This document shows, piece after piece, positions 25,801 to 36,215 of a stretch of 64,000 nt of DNA. The stretch covers positions 4,444,001 through 4,508,000 of the forward strand of contig OW028573.1 in assembly GCA_932294295.1 (NCBI GenBank), read 5' to 3'. The notes beneath the pieces were generated by a model that was given only the letters and a program-made list of their open reading frames with translations, did no database searches and was not told where the DNA came from. Both the position numbers and the translations under genes were made by a program. The first letter of the stretch is position 1. Each line of letters begins with the position of its first letter. The DNA is from Alitta virens. Taxonomy: Eukaryota; Annelida; Polychaeta; Phyllodocida; Nereididae.

Positions 25801-28800
25801 ACCTGATGGGTTAATTAGTACAGGCAGGGACCATGGCAATGAGATGAAGGATGAAACAGCCATCCAGCTAAGGCTCGACCAGTGGTTTGAAGCCCAGCTC
25901 GCTACCACTGAGCTATAGCCCCCAACCCCTTTATCATTAGTATGTATCTCGTATATCTGTCTCTCATCTGATTAAAAAACTTCAGACTTGACGACAATGC
26001 GGTCTATATGGCCTAGTGGAGCACAACAATGCATACATGTGTATTGATGATTATGAAGCTGTACTATTCTTGGTACAAACAGACTATGCTGAATCTGGAA
26101 AAAATAACTATCTTGAAAACCCTAGCCTCACATACATATGCGAGTGAATGTGTCAATACTTTAAAAGTAATGGTGCACTCGTTGGAGTCTGGTTGTGCGC
26201 TGTGGGATAAAGGTTGATGTGCAATGTCTACAAAGTAGACAATTTTTTTCAAGGGGAATTTTGTTTGAATGGTGAGAAAATTGACCCCGCAAAACAGCTC
26301 AAGTTTTTTGTTAATTCATTTCAGACACGAAAGTAAGCAGTGGGGTGCTGCCAGGATGCATTCAAGAAATTGCCCACAACGCCGTGGCCCTCAGATGGAA
26401 TCCCAGAGAGCAACCAGCCAAAGTACGACCCCATTTTTTGCACCTTTTTATGCCTTACACATTCTTTTTATGTTGAAATGATAAGACGTCTGGCTGTAAA
26501 AAACACCCGTGGATATTATTGCATATCTCTCAATGCAATTTGGCTATTTGCAGGTTAGCATTGCCATCAACTGTTTGAGCACGGACTTCAGCAATCAAAA
26601 AGGCGTCAAGGTAAATTCAGCTTATGTTCCCTCTGTTTGCTTGCACTCTAGTTTGTGACACAAGACATGTTCACCGGTGTACTAAAAATACTCTCACTAA
26701 AAACATCCAGCCACTGTGCTGTTGAGTGGCATCTCCCAGCTTTTGCGGACAACTTTGTGGGGGGGTTGGAGGGACAAAAACAACAAGGCAAACACGAGAG
26801 AAAGAATTTTTATGACGTGATATTGTTACTGTTACCACAATAATTGGTGTTTTGCAACATGTAATTGTTTTCTGAGAGTGACTACAGCTGCTGGTGGAAG
26901 CACATGAACACACAACATGCTGATCACGGCACGTGTGACCTTGGAGGGCACTGCCTCGTGTTTGTCATGTTAAAAAATGATGAATAACTGGTAAAAAGCA
27001 GCCTCAGTAAAGGTGAAAGAAACTCATTTGCATGCCTAAGGCTTCACTTTAAACTTCGAATAAATTTTTTATAATTTGATCTTATTTAATTTGGCCTTTT
27101 TGTAACGATGGTACACTGCAGTGTGATGTTTGTTTGGTGACTTTACTGTTGTTGACTCCCCCTTGCCGAATCCCTGATCCACTGGCATGCTTTGGTATAC
27201 TTTCGAGATTTTGCCAAGACTGTTTTGTCCTTTTCTCACCTGATGTCTATTAATAGGCATTGCACAATGGGGGTTCATTTGTTTCAGGACCAGTTCTATT
27301 TGCTATGAAAATCAATCTAACAAATGTCTGTCAATTTTTACACTTTCCTTTACTTATATAACGCCATTGAATCTCTCTAGGTGGCCCCACGGTAGCGAAA
27401 ACTCTAGTTTTCATAGTGGGGTCTCCCACCATAATGTAAAATTGTTGTCACTATAATGCTCATTTTCATGTAAAATTGCAAATAAATGTATCTGAATCTG
27501 AATTTGCATGTTGGACAGTGCACATTATGAGATTACCAACAAACAGAATAATTGTGACATTATACGACCACATCTACCCAGTCTCTTTTTTCAGTGCTTT
27601 GTTCTAGTTCTCCCCAACAGGTCATCAATTGTTACTTGTATTTTATTTCACAATTTTCTCATCTTTACAGGGACAACCGTTGCATATCCAAATCGACACA
27701 TTTGAGGATCCCAAGGACAGTATTCCAATCCACAGAGGCTACTGCCAGATCAAGATATTTTGTGATAAGGTCAGTGAATTCTCGTTTGTTTTGGTCCAGT
27801 CACTTTGGTAGAAGTTGGGTTTGGTTCTGTACCTAATTACACACAATGGCCAAACGTCTACCATAAACCAGAGATTTTGACATCTCTGACCCTTGGGGGT
27901 TTCTAGTGTCATTATACCCGAACCCTTTTGTCACATGGGAATCCTCTGTTATTACCAAGACCCCAAAAAGTCTTCCAGATCACGTCACTCGATATGGAGT
28001 CTTCTAGCTAGACCAGTTTCGTTAAGTTTATGATTTTGGCGGCTGTGAACAAGACCTAGGGGCACGGGACATGCCAAGCTACACCCTGCAACATTGGTCC
28101 ACTGTACAGGCTGCCTTTTCTTTGACTGGCTTGTCAACAGGTCATTAAGTCAGCAGTAAATCTGTAATAGTTGAGGGAGGGTGTTGGTCTGCTTCGGCCA
28201 TATAGTTGAGACACTCTGGGACACTTTTATGGATCGAATGCCTCAGGAGAAGCCATAAAATTGCACAGGCAAATGCAAATAATCCATTAGTAGAATGTTA
28301 GAATGTGGGCGTGGAGTAAGCAGTGCTTTGTATTTTATCACAAGTCCAGTACTGTTGCAGTGCAGAGTACCGAAGCTACATTTCATAGCCATACATGGGT
28401 GGTTAACATACATGTTTTTGATTGTAGAGGAATCATTGTTTGCTTTAACATGACTAACACAGTCATATACAATGTCCACATTAGTTTTATATGAACCTTT
28501 ATAATTCAGTTTCTATAAATTCAAACGATTTAAGAAAAAAGGTTGACGTGAGCATTGGGCCAATGCAGATATTGTGAATAGAAACACCCCCCCCCCCCCA
28601 AAAAAAAAAAAAAAGAAACAACAACAAAAAACAACAGCACCATCTCTTCTTTAATACAATATTCATTGATGCTTTTTGTCACACTCTAAATGTTTTCTTT
28701 ACTGTGGGCTTAGAAACAATTTTAAAAAGGCTTTTGCATGAAATTTCTTAAGTATGTGGGAAAGTCAATATCAAAATACTTGTTATTGAATTCTAGGTGG

Positions 28801-31800
28801 CTGCCTGACCCCCCTCCGACCCTTCCAAAGTGTCCACTCTAGATTTCAAAATTAGAGACATTCTTCTGATATAAATCTTCATTATACATGTTTTGAAAAT
28901 TACTCGTAAGTTATGAGCAAGACTAATCCAGCTACCCAAATATATCCCCATGAATCCAAACTCTAAAAACCTATTAAAAGCAAACATTTGTCTATAACTG
29001 CAATTAAAATCAATGTATAACAACCACTTATAGTATATATGCCATGGTCCACGGTGTGTTATTTAATTATTGGTAACATCTTTGCATGTCATTCAAGAGA
29101 TATAGCCGTTAGTTAAATACAAAATACCTACATGGAAAACGCACATGGCACATTTGGCCATGTATGATTGATTAAAGTCAATTTCATAGACTTGGAACCA
29201 ATTTCATAGACTTGGAACCAATCTCATAGACTTGGAAGCTAAATGTCAAAGGACGTCATGTGAGTCCAGGACTCTTATTGGTTGAGGAATTGCCTTAACC
29301 AATGGGAGTCCTGGATTCACATGGCGTCCGTGGAATTTAGCTTCCAAGTCTATGAGATCGGTTTCCAAGTCTATGAAATTGGCTGAAAGAAGGAGTTTTC
29401 TGTCACTTTCAAATTTTATTATGTGAGCGATGTTGAATGGTTGGATCAATCAGTGTGTATTTTGTTTTATATATGACATATCAAGGATGATCTATATTTG
29501 TATTAATGTATGTGAAAATTAGAATTGGAGCCATAAACTACCGTTACGATAGAAAATATATATTAGACGGAAGGTAATTTTCTTCAACGCCTACTAGTAC
29601 CAATAAATAAACCCTCTCCAAAAAATATATATATATATATATGACCCCTTAATCTTGTATTTGGAGGGTGATATATAGCAATACAGTTGCCTATGGAACT
29701 TCATGCAATCAAGTGATAACTTTAACATTTCTTGTGGTTCCTCCGTTACAGCCATGCATTTAGTTTTCGTTAGTCTTCAATACATATTTTATATGTGTGG
29801 TTATTTCAATGTGGTATCTGCCATTGCTCAATTGCATGCATAGCACCCTCTAGGTAGGTTTCTTTGATATCCAAAACCAACTCTTACAACACAAAAATAT
29901 TAAGTTAATTGTACTTCGGGTGCCTGGAGAGGTGTAGCTCTTTGGTCCTAATGTATGGTAATGATCATGCCCTACATATTTGATTTCACTTTTGCTGATA
30001 AGTTTTTGAAAGGTTTTTGTAGAATGGCGTATATTAGGTAGACAAAAAGGGACTCATGAATCTTTTATCGCCAAAACAGATTGATAGGTGCTCCCAGGGT
30101 GACAGGGAGATATTCGGTTTAGCGTTTCACTTAAAGAGCAAAGTTGTATTTTTTGATAAAGTCCCCTTGTCAGCATGCTGCATAGCAACATTGCAGGAAG
30201 CTTTGAGTGATATGTAAATTCCATTTGAGTGATCTGCAAATACCTGGTTGTCTGCTAAACACAATACTCAGTGGCTGTGGTAATTTCCAGGGGGCAGAGA
30301 GAAAAACCAGAGATGAGGAGAGGAGAAAAGAGGCCAAGACGAAGTTGGCAGACATGAACGGTGGGTAATAAACCTTCAAGAAAACAACACATTAAACCAT
30401 TTCTGTTTGTAGCACAAGTGCAAGATACACGTGTCTCATCAATCATAGTTATCACCCTTTGCACACTTGCAGAAATGCAAAAAAACCATGATCACCACCT
30501 ACAGATGCTGTAATCATATAGTCCAAGAGGAGATGCTGTAGACATTTTTATTCACTGTATTTTTTTTACAAAATGCATTTACAGTAGTTTGCAGTTTTAG
30601 TAGGAGTTTTTGTACACACAAAAACAAAGTTAAAAAAAAGATTGGGATACTACAAGGCCAATTGTGCAACGTGCGTTTTCCATGCGTTTGGATAAACGCA
30701 TGGTTTTTGCTTCATTATAATTAGCTAAAAACCATGCGTTTTCCATGCGTTTATCCTTCTCATGGAAAACGCACGTGGCACATTTTGCCATGTACTATTT
30801 TATTGTACTATTTCACTCGCCTGAGGTTCAGGAAGAAGCAGACAAGAACTCAACACTTCTCAGTTTCCTGTTAGCCTGTGTTTTTGGTTTTTTTTTGGGG
30901 GAGGGGGGTCACCCCAAAGACTGAGGTACTCTCCTCACAACAACAACAACAACAAGAACATGAGTTACCTCCAACAAATTAAAAAAAGAAAATTGCAAAA
31001 GGCGCATTGGAGAAGTCGTCCCTCTAAAAAACTATCTCGCACCGCAATGGACTATGGATACCTTCAAGAAACCTTGATTTGTCACAATGTTTGCACTATT
31101 GATGTGATCGTTGTTTTTTGGGGGGATTTTACAATTTCTAATTTATCTTGTTCCAGGACGTAAAAGACCTGAAGATTTGTTCCATCCGGTAACGGACCAG
31201 TCGGAGTTTTATTCAATGGCAGATCTTACAAATCGACCGATCCTTTTCCAGCCGGATGACGACCAGTTCTCGGTGAGTCTCTTTCCAGTTTCTCCATCAG
31301 TAAAACCTCGCCATGGTCTTAATGGCGAGGTGCTGATAATGGATATAAAGAAAAGTATACGAATATACTCAGGTGCAAAAATGGGTGGTCTTAGTGGTGA
31401 GGCAGTCATATTATATATATATAATATTTAATCAAACTCTTTCATATACACGTAGAAAAAGGCTTTAGATATTTAGAAAATCGTGTAAAATTATATCACA
31501 GATAGGCTAAAAACAAAGATGAAATACATATAAAAATCTCTGATTAACTAACACCACTTGTTTGGACTAGATCATCTCTAAACTCATCTAAAATCGCAAG
31601 CATCAAACTCAAACATTTCTTCAAAATAAGCACCTTTGCTGGTGTAGTCTTGAAGCAAGGTATGAACAAAATTCTGAATCAGAGAATATTTTTAGTCCAG
31701 TCACGTCCCCTTTGAAGTACAGCTCGATAAAAACTTAACTGATGGTTAAATCTTATATGGTCATGTGGTTAAAAATTCAGCAAAAATATAATCATTCCAA

Positions 31801-34187
31801 AAATCATTAGACATGAAGAAAAAAGTATGAATGCTCAAGTCATTGACCTGAGATTCACTCATTTACCAGTGTAAAACCTTGCCTCTAAACATTTTGATGT
31901 TTAAAAGGTACTAAAAAGAGAGGGTGGTATGGCAATGCAGTATTGAAACTCTGTTGATATTTTGATTGGAATTTTTGCAGGCCCACATAGCGGACGGCCT
32001 GGCCAGGTTGCCTTCAAGGGAAGATGCCGAAGACGACTACCTGGGGGCGCTGTGTTCACCTCATAAAAGAATGAGAAGCTTGTCATATGACCTCTTTGAT
32101 AATGAACGAGGTTTGTTCATTGCTTATTTTCCTTCTTCATTTCATTATTAAAAAGAAAGGCATCCAGCAAATTCGACCAAACTCTGAGGCACAATTTATA
32201 ATCTGTTTTTCTTTGTTATGCGTGATTTTTAAATTCGAAAATGAAATTAACTTGACTAATTTGAAATGTAGGTACAATAATACATGTCATAAAACATGTG
32301 AAATAGTTATGACAGTCATTATCGATTAATAAATTGATTTCAATTTGATTTTCAAATTGAAAATACCAGCCCTATAGTCAAGTCCATGTATTTCCAGACA
32401 AGGTCTACTGACAGAAATAATTTCAATCTGTAATCTACTGTTGCCAGACTCTCCTAACTTTACTATTAGGATGGTTTTGTCAAATGAAGTAAAATTGGCG
32501 GCAAACGGAATGTTGCAATTGATATTTATCACCATTTGAAAATGTACATTTAATGAAATCAACACTGAATAATAGACTTGCCTTTCTGCACTGAACCAGA
32601 AGATTCTAGCACATCAATGACACGAGATATCAAATGTGTTGAAAAACTTTATTTGCCTTTCTGAAAACTTTTTCCTTTCTCCCTGGCTTTTAGTGTTCTC
32701 GAAAGTTCTGTCACCTAGGCAGTCAGGTTTGCAGACACCACACGCAGTGATGACATCAAATTGGCTTTTAGTTTTTAACACAAGTTGCCTGTTGTATCTT
32801 TGCCTTTCTATTGACCCCACCTCTCTCACAAATCCCTCGGTCATTAGCCTATGATAACTGGCCCATTGATATCTTTTGCAAGATCTATATATTTTTTAAT
32901 ATCTTTTTTAATTTTTTGATTGCAGTTTTGCTATATGTTCGGAATGAGCAAGAGAGTGTTTACACTGCACTGCTACTGAACATTCCTACATTAATTGGAC
33001 TGACACATGCTGTAAGTAACATACTATTCATCTGATAAGGTAACTAATAAGCCCCTGTATGTTGTTAAGTTGCTGGATCACATATCTTGTTAATAGTTGA
33101 GATACAAACACAAAGGACCCTGAGGGTTGGAGATTGCAATTGAAATGATAATTATCGTTGTCTGTGAGAAATTACATTGGATTACATGATATCATTGGAC
33201 TCATATTAGGTTTTCAGCTACATGCCTAAATTTTGCACAAAAATAAAACATTCAAGATTGCCTAATTGCAAATGATGTACAGTTATCACATCAAAGGAAA
33301 TTTTTCAGTTGCCAGACAATAATTGCTTTCCTGGTATCCAAGATATTGTTTATCCTCAGACAATGATTGTTTTAATCAAACAATGATGTTGGTTGGCTTA
33401 GACTATCATTGTCCAAGTGGGGTCAATAGAATGGACACCACGGAAACAATTATTTGTCTAAATAAAAAACAGACAATATTTTGTCAGAGCCCCATAGTTT
33501 ACGGCTGCTCACTAAAACAAATTGTGCGATGCACAACTTAGTTTGTGAATTTTTATGTAGTTCTTATTTAAGAGGCATTTGTAATTTTTTTGTAGTAAGG
33601 TAGTTATGTCTGTAGGTTCAGGAGTCTTCGTTAAAGATAGGATTTTTCATTAATTATTTTTTAACCACTAAGAGTTATATATCACCTTTTGAAAAACTCA
33701 TGAGTATCATTCGATGTGCAATAAAAACCAAAGGTGTGCTTTAGATTGTATCCAGGGCACCATGATTAATGTCTTCGTTTTTGACCTCAGTATTATGCAA
33801 ACCATTCGTATATCTTTTTATATTTTACTTCTTTTTTCACAGATTGAAGAAAAGTACAAGATTCCGGCTGCGAGCATCGAAAATGTATACAAACGATCAC
33901 GGAAAGGGTAAGAAAGAAAATTGACTCAGTTATGCTAATATTAGCTCCTATTGTACAACATCTTTTAATTAGTTCTGTGTGTTTGAGCAATTAAGCTTCA
34001 CCGGAAGTACAGCTAAAGTGGTTTTTCCACTTCCTGCCTTTTCAGCATTCTGGTGAAGATGGACGATAACATCATCCGACATTACTCAAACGAATCAACG
34101 TTCATCATTTCTATCAACTCTCGCACGTCGAATGATGATGTAGTCTATGACATCACATTTGCTGAGGTAGAACATGATGCCACATGA
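13396..34187 (+). CDS. GRHL: Grainyhead-like transcription factor (CP2/GRHL family), 16 visible exons, 5' end missing
   Basis: Exons read from splice sites and phase: 13396-13617, 19669-19819, 21649-23088, 23671-23843, 24194-24288, 24491-24558, 24656-24767, 26325-26422, 26554-26610, 27671-27769, 30291-30360, 31157-31272, 31981-32110, 32926-33011, 33843-33907, 34046-34187 (TGA at 34185). All junction phases agree and give 1,041 residues plus an unseen N-terminus. GRHL hallmarks are the [64 protein letters not shown] and [12 protein letters not shown] segments. The [12 protein letters not shown] and KGAERK forms match GRHL rather than TFCP2/UBP1. GRHL proteins are nuclear dimeric activators or repressors of epithelial junction and barrier genes. 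Human paralogues are about 600 residues; this one is longer because of a 480-codon proline-rich exon, closer in size to Drosophila grh. The first exon (start codon, promoter) is not identified. Confidence 0.97.
14218..14875 (+). mobile_element. Non-autonomous DNA transposon remnant, left end present
   Basis: Begins with GGGTCATTCCACAGAG. The stretch from about 14590 (TATATCTATGTGAATCTTAT) to 14870 (TTTGAAAGTTGAGGGATGGG) is repeated, with divergence, at 16215-16470. The matching right terminal repeat is missing from this copy; similarity stops after the G-run. Confidence 0.6.
16200..16478 (+). mobile_element. Second remnant of the same DNA transposon, right end present
   Basis: Shares about 270 bp with 14590-14870 (for example GACAGACTCCTGCAAACATT and TTTGAAAGTTGAGGGACAGG) and ends with CTGTGGAATGACCC, the exact inverse of the first 14 bp at 14218. 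Either two truncated insertions or one element carrying an internal duplication. Confidence 0.6.
18962..19167. mobile_element. 206-bp palindromic MITE-like element
   Basis: Ends TCTTAGAAATGATTGT and ACAATCATTTCTAGGA are inverted (15 of 16). Pairing continues inward, with CCTCAGAC on the left matched by GTCTGAGG on the right. Shares interior features (TTGTCCTCAGACA, GGACACCA) with the elements at 33314-33459 and 59681-60070. Confidence 0.65.
19820..21648 (+). other. GRHL intron
   Basis: Apart from the possible retroelement tail ending near 20207, nothing supportable. A 123-codon open frame at 20890-21261 has no recognisable domain or splice context. Confidence 0.6.
20098..20207 (+). repeat. 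Possible 3' end of a non-LTR retrotransposon
   Basis: Ends with GGAATAAACGATCTGAATCT followed by a further GAATCT; the TCTGAATCTGAAT microsatellite-like end is shared with 27488-27503. Such short tandem 3' ends are typical of some LINE clades and their SINEs. No reverse transcriptase sequence is visible. Confidence 0.35.
21649..23088 (+). CDS. GRHL: GRHL giant exon: proline-rich regulatory region with candidate CtBP, SUMO and PPxY motifs
   Basis: A single 1,440-bp phase-0/0 exon (480 codons) bounded by ttttcag at the left and ATG|gtatag at the right. It encodes a low-complexity region rich in Pro, Ser, Gln and Thr. Visible short motifs: PLNLS (21733-21747), a PxDLS-type CtBP-binding variant; IKQE (21754-21765) and IKTE (22492-22503), both fitting the SUMOylation consensus psi-K-x-E; PPGY (22099-22110) and PPKY (22420-22431), which fit the PPxY ligand of WW domains. 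Residues from about 22009 to 22190 form a Pro/His-rich tract containing [15 protein letters not shown]. The exon ends with a [10 protein letters not shown] segment. Function is inferred from motifs only: a regulatory platform between the N-terminus and the DNA-binding domain. It has no counterpart of this length in human GRHL1-3. Confidence 0.9.
23089..23670 (+). other. GRHL intron, about 580 bp
   Basis: AT-rich intron between the giant exon and the NLS-like exon. No repeat or coding sequence recognised. Confidence 0.7.
23671..31272 (+). CDS. GRHL: GRHL CP2-type DNA-binding domain exons
   Basis: Nine exons from 23671 to 31272. The first (23671-23843) carries a basic, Ser-rich cluster [13 protein letters not shown], a plausible nuclear localisation signal. 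The CP2 immunoglobulin-like DNA-binding fold runs from [10 protein letters not shown] (24194 exon) through [15 protein letters not shown] (24491), the [14 protein letters not shown] and [11 protein letters not shown] block (24656), [13 protein letters not shown] (26325), [19 protein letters not shown] (26554), LHIQIDTF and [11 protein letters not shown] (27671), to [13 protein letters not shown] (30291). The exon at 31157-31272 encodes the following linker ([22 protein letters not shown]), matching the 'MPDLHSQPVLFIPDVHF' type linker of human GRHLs. No frameshift or missing core block was noticed. Confidence 0.95.
24768..26324 (+). other. GRHL intron containing a SINE
   Basis: About 1.56 kb; carries a minus-oriented tRNA-derived SINE at about 25766-25923 and otherwise nothing recognised. 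Confidence 0.7.
25766..25923 (-). mobile_element. tRNA-derived SINE, near full length
   Basis: Read on the minus strand it has GGGGGCTATAGCTCAGTGGT (tRNA A-box region), a decayed B-box region, and the family body and tail (GGACGTAAAGCCCTATTCCA). No clean target duplication was found, so the ends are approximate. Confidence 0.75.
26611..27670 (+). other. GRHL intron with a retroelement-like tail
   Basis: About 1.06 kb. Positions about 27370-27503 look like a retroelement 3' end (GTAAAATTGCAAATAAATGT followed by TCTGAATCTGAAT). Nothing else supportable. Confidence 0.55.
29131..29168 (-). mobile_element. Half copy of the CACGTG-family MITE
   Basis: ACATGGAAAACGCACATGGC followed by ACATTTGGCCATGTA is one terminal arm of the palindromic family; the other arm is absent. 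Confidence 0.6.
29179..29393. mobile_element. Palindromic MITE, CAGCCAAT family, longest copy
   Basis: The left arm contains TCATAGACTTGGAA three times in tandem. The right arm is its inverse, TTCCAAGTCTATGA, twice, ending AAATTGGCTG. The arms extend inward through GACGTCATGTGAGTCCAGGA and its inverse. Relatives are at 42773-42900 and 56138-56240. Confidence 0.75.
30361..31156 (+). other. GRHL intron with a full-length CACGTG-family MITE
   Basis: About 800 bp; the MITE occupies about 30653-30796, followed by a G-rich run near 30897-30908 and a short CAA repeat near 30939-30953. Confidence 0.7.
30653..30796. mobile_element. Full-length palindromic MITE, CACGTG family
   Basis: About 145 bp folding almost completely on itself: CGTGCGTTTTCCATGCGTTT ... 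CATTATAATTAGCTAAAAAC ... CATGGAAAACGCACGTGGCA. The terminal arms read TACATGGCCAAATGTGCCAC in the best copies. Best preserved long member of the family in the window. Confidence 0.8.
31273..31980 (+). other. GRHL intron
   Basis: About 700 bp, AT-rich. A short palindrome ACCTCGCCATGGTCTTAATGGCGAGGT lies near 31306-31332; nothing else is supported. Confidence 0.5.
31981..34187 (+). CDS. GRHL: GRHL C-terminal dimerisation domain exons and stop
   Basis: Four exons: 31981-32110 (variable linker with [20 protein letters not shown]), 32926-33011 ([19 protein letters not shown]), 33843-33907 ([22 protein letters not shown]) and 34046-34187 ([18 protein letters not shown] ending EVEHDAT and TGA). This is the ubiquitin-like dimerisation region of GRHL proteins; the KKSKKG-I-LV-MDDNII-HYSNE-TF pattern of human GRHLs is clearly conserved. 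GRHL factors bind DNA as dimers, so an intact domain here indicates a functional gene. Phases are 1, 0, 2 and stop, all consistent. Confidence 0.95.
32111..32925 (+). other. GRHL intron
   Basis: About 815 bp, AT-rich, no recognised element or coding sequence. Confidence 0.6.
33012..33842 (+). other. GRHL intron with a palindromic element
   Basis: About 830 bp; contains the 146-bp palindromic element at 33314-33459 and otherwise nothing recognised. Confidence 0.65.
33314..33459. mobile_element. 146-bp palindromic MITE-like element
   Basis: Left end AGACAATAATTGCTTTCCTG and right end CGGAAACAATTATTTGTCT with GGACACCA just inside are imperfect inverted repeats. The interior has repeated CAATGAT and ATTGTC words. 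Same family as 59681-60070 and related to 18962-19167. Confidence 0.65.
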
Positions 34188-35710
34188 ATGACGTCACAAT
34201 GCAATAGAACACAGGCACAGGAAATGAATGTGATGACTCATCCAAATATTGAAAATTGAGGACACCCGCACAAATACCAAGTCTTTCAGTGCAACCCTCA
34301 ACTCCTTCTTCAACTTTGACTTCCAGAGGACTTTGTTTTTGTACATATAAGTTTTACTGTATTCATGTTGTTTTATTATATATATATAATATATATATAT
34401 ATGGAAACATTTTGTCTGGTCCTTTCAGATTTTTTATCCTGTACGTACAATGCTTCGTCTCGCCATGTTTACATTACGTATGTACATTACTCGGCTAGGG
34501 AAATCCGTAGTTTTTTTTTGTGTAAAGTGTTTGTCTTTTTCTGTGTGATGTGCTGATGAAATGTAAATTCAAGTTTGTGTGAACAAGGAGGGTGCAGCCA
34601 CTGTATGCATTGGTGCATGTGTGATCAGTTGCTCCCTTCTTTTTATTGGTATTAGTATAAACTGCTATTGGGCAACAGAGGTGCTTGCTTTGTAATATAT
34701 CGTTTTATTGGCCATGTCATGGATTGCCATGTATGTTAGATGTTAAATCATGTAATTATTAACTCGTTGATCTCAACCCTAACATGTCTGATAGTCAGCC
34801 CTTGCAATAATTCTTAGTTTATGGTCCACCTTAATATCCCAGTTTTTGTCCATAGTTGTGTCATGCTGTATTGCTTTCATTTGTGCAATGGTGAACTTGA
34901 GAGTCTTTGTAGAGAATGCAATTCAAAGGCCATCAGCTGTGTCATATGTCTGTTCTCTGCTTTACTTACCTGGTTTAATGTGTGCCTTCCATTCACCCAC
35001 TAGCCAGACACTTTCTAAGACCTTATTCACTAGAATCTTTTTTTATATTCTAGTGTCTAAGATTAAACACTCTGCTGAGATGTCTCTGGTACGAGATAGA
35101 TATTGAATTTGACACAATTTTCGTCCTCTATGCATTATGTGCAACCTTCTGTGCTTCATAATTTTTGGAAAAAAAACAACAAACCAAACAAAAATGAAAT
35201 ATACGATCCAATGACACTTCAACTGAACATTTCCAAGAATAAATTTGCATATGTGTTGGAAGTCATTCTGGTTTCATCAGGATGACCCCTCACAGCATAG
35301 CAATTAACAGTCCACGTTACTCAAATTTGAGACACACATCATGCCCCTACTGGTGTGTGTAAAGCATGCATGGTCATGGTGAAGAACTCGTGATGCAGAA
35401 CTACCACTCAAATTCCTTATTTTAGGTACTACCTAATTCAGGGTTCTGGGGGCCTAGGTTGTACCCGACTGAAGGGTCCCTGAACATTTGTCTTTTCGTA
35501 TTATGAGTTCAACTATCACCAAATCTAATCATAATGATTTATTACTTTGATTTTAAAATTTAAAAAAAGGCCTTTAAGATGTGCCAGATTTAGGTGTGCT
35601 GCAACGTGAAGAGGCATGGGGAGAGTTGACCAGAAGAGATTCTAACTCATACCTTCCCTACACTCCTGCAAATATGCAAATATAGATCTTCTCCAAACCC
35701 CCTTTTTGGG

Positions 35711-35904
35711 GGGTGGGGGGGGGGGGGCTCAGTGGTAGGTTGCTGGGCTTCCAACCACTGGGTCCTTGGCTCCATTCCCAGTCGAGGCCAAGTTGGATGG
35801 CTGTTTCGTCCATCATCTCATTGCCATGATCCCTGCCTGTCCTAATTAGCGGCTAACCATTAGGTACAGAAATACAGGACGTAAAGCCCTAATTCACCCA
35901 CCCA
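35711..35904 (+). mobile_element. tRNA-derived SINE, diverged copy
   Basis: GGCTCAGTGGTAGGTTGCTG (A-box region), a mutated B-box region, the TTGGATGGCTGTTTCGTCCA body and the GGACGTAAAGCCCTAATTCA tail. Its 5' end merges into a poly-G run that may be poorly resolved in assembly. Confidence 0.75.
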
Positions 35905-36122
35905 AACCCCTCCCCCCTTTTTTTGTAGAGGCCCTGAATTACAGAACAATTGTCACATGGCTAAATCTAGCACTGAATTAAGCCCGTATCACAGCTTGTG
36001 TCTTGTTCCCATTTCACTCGTGACCATGCTCATCGATTGCAGTTGGTTTTGTTTTTTTCATTCGCAATGGTATGACAATCCCTGCCCCCACACCCCCAAT
36101 TATAGTCAAAACAGAGTTACTG

Positions 36123-36215
36123 TTACATGGCCAAATGTGCCATGTGCGTTTTCCATGAGAAGGATAAACGCATGGAAAATGAGGTGAAAACTAGGCGTTT
36201 TCCATGCGTTCATGA
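36123..36215. mobile_element. Palindromic MITE, CACGTG family, partial copy
   Basis: TACATGGCCAAATGTGCCAT and GAGAAGGATAAACGCATGGA, then a second arm AGGCGTTTTCCATGCGTTCA. The right terminal arm is lost. Confidence 0.7.

Larger units (their letters stand above)
27770..30290 (+). other. GRHL intron, about 2.5 kb
   Basis: Holds a poly-C/poly-A run near 28588-28613, a half copy of the CACGTG MITE near 29131-29168, a CAGCCAAT-family palindrome at 29179-29393 and a (TA)n run near 29624-29641. No coding sequence recognised. Confidence 0.65.
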
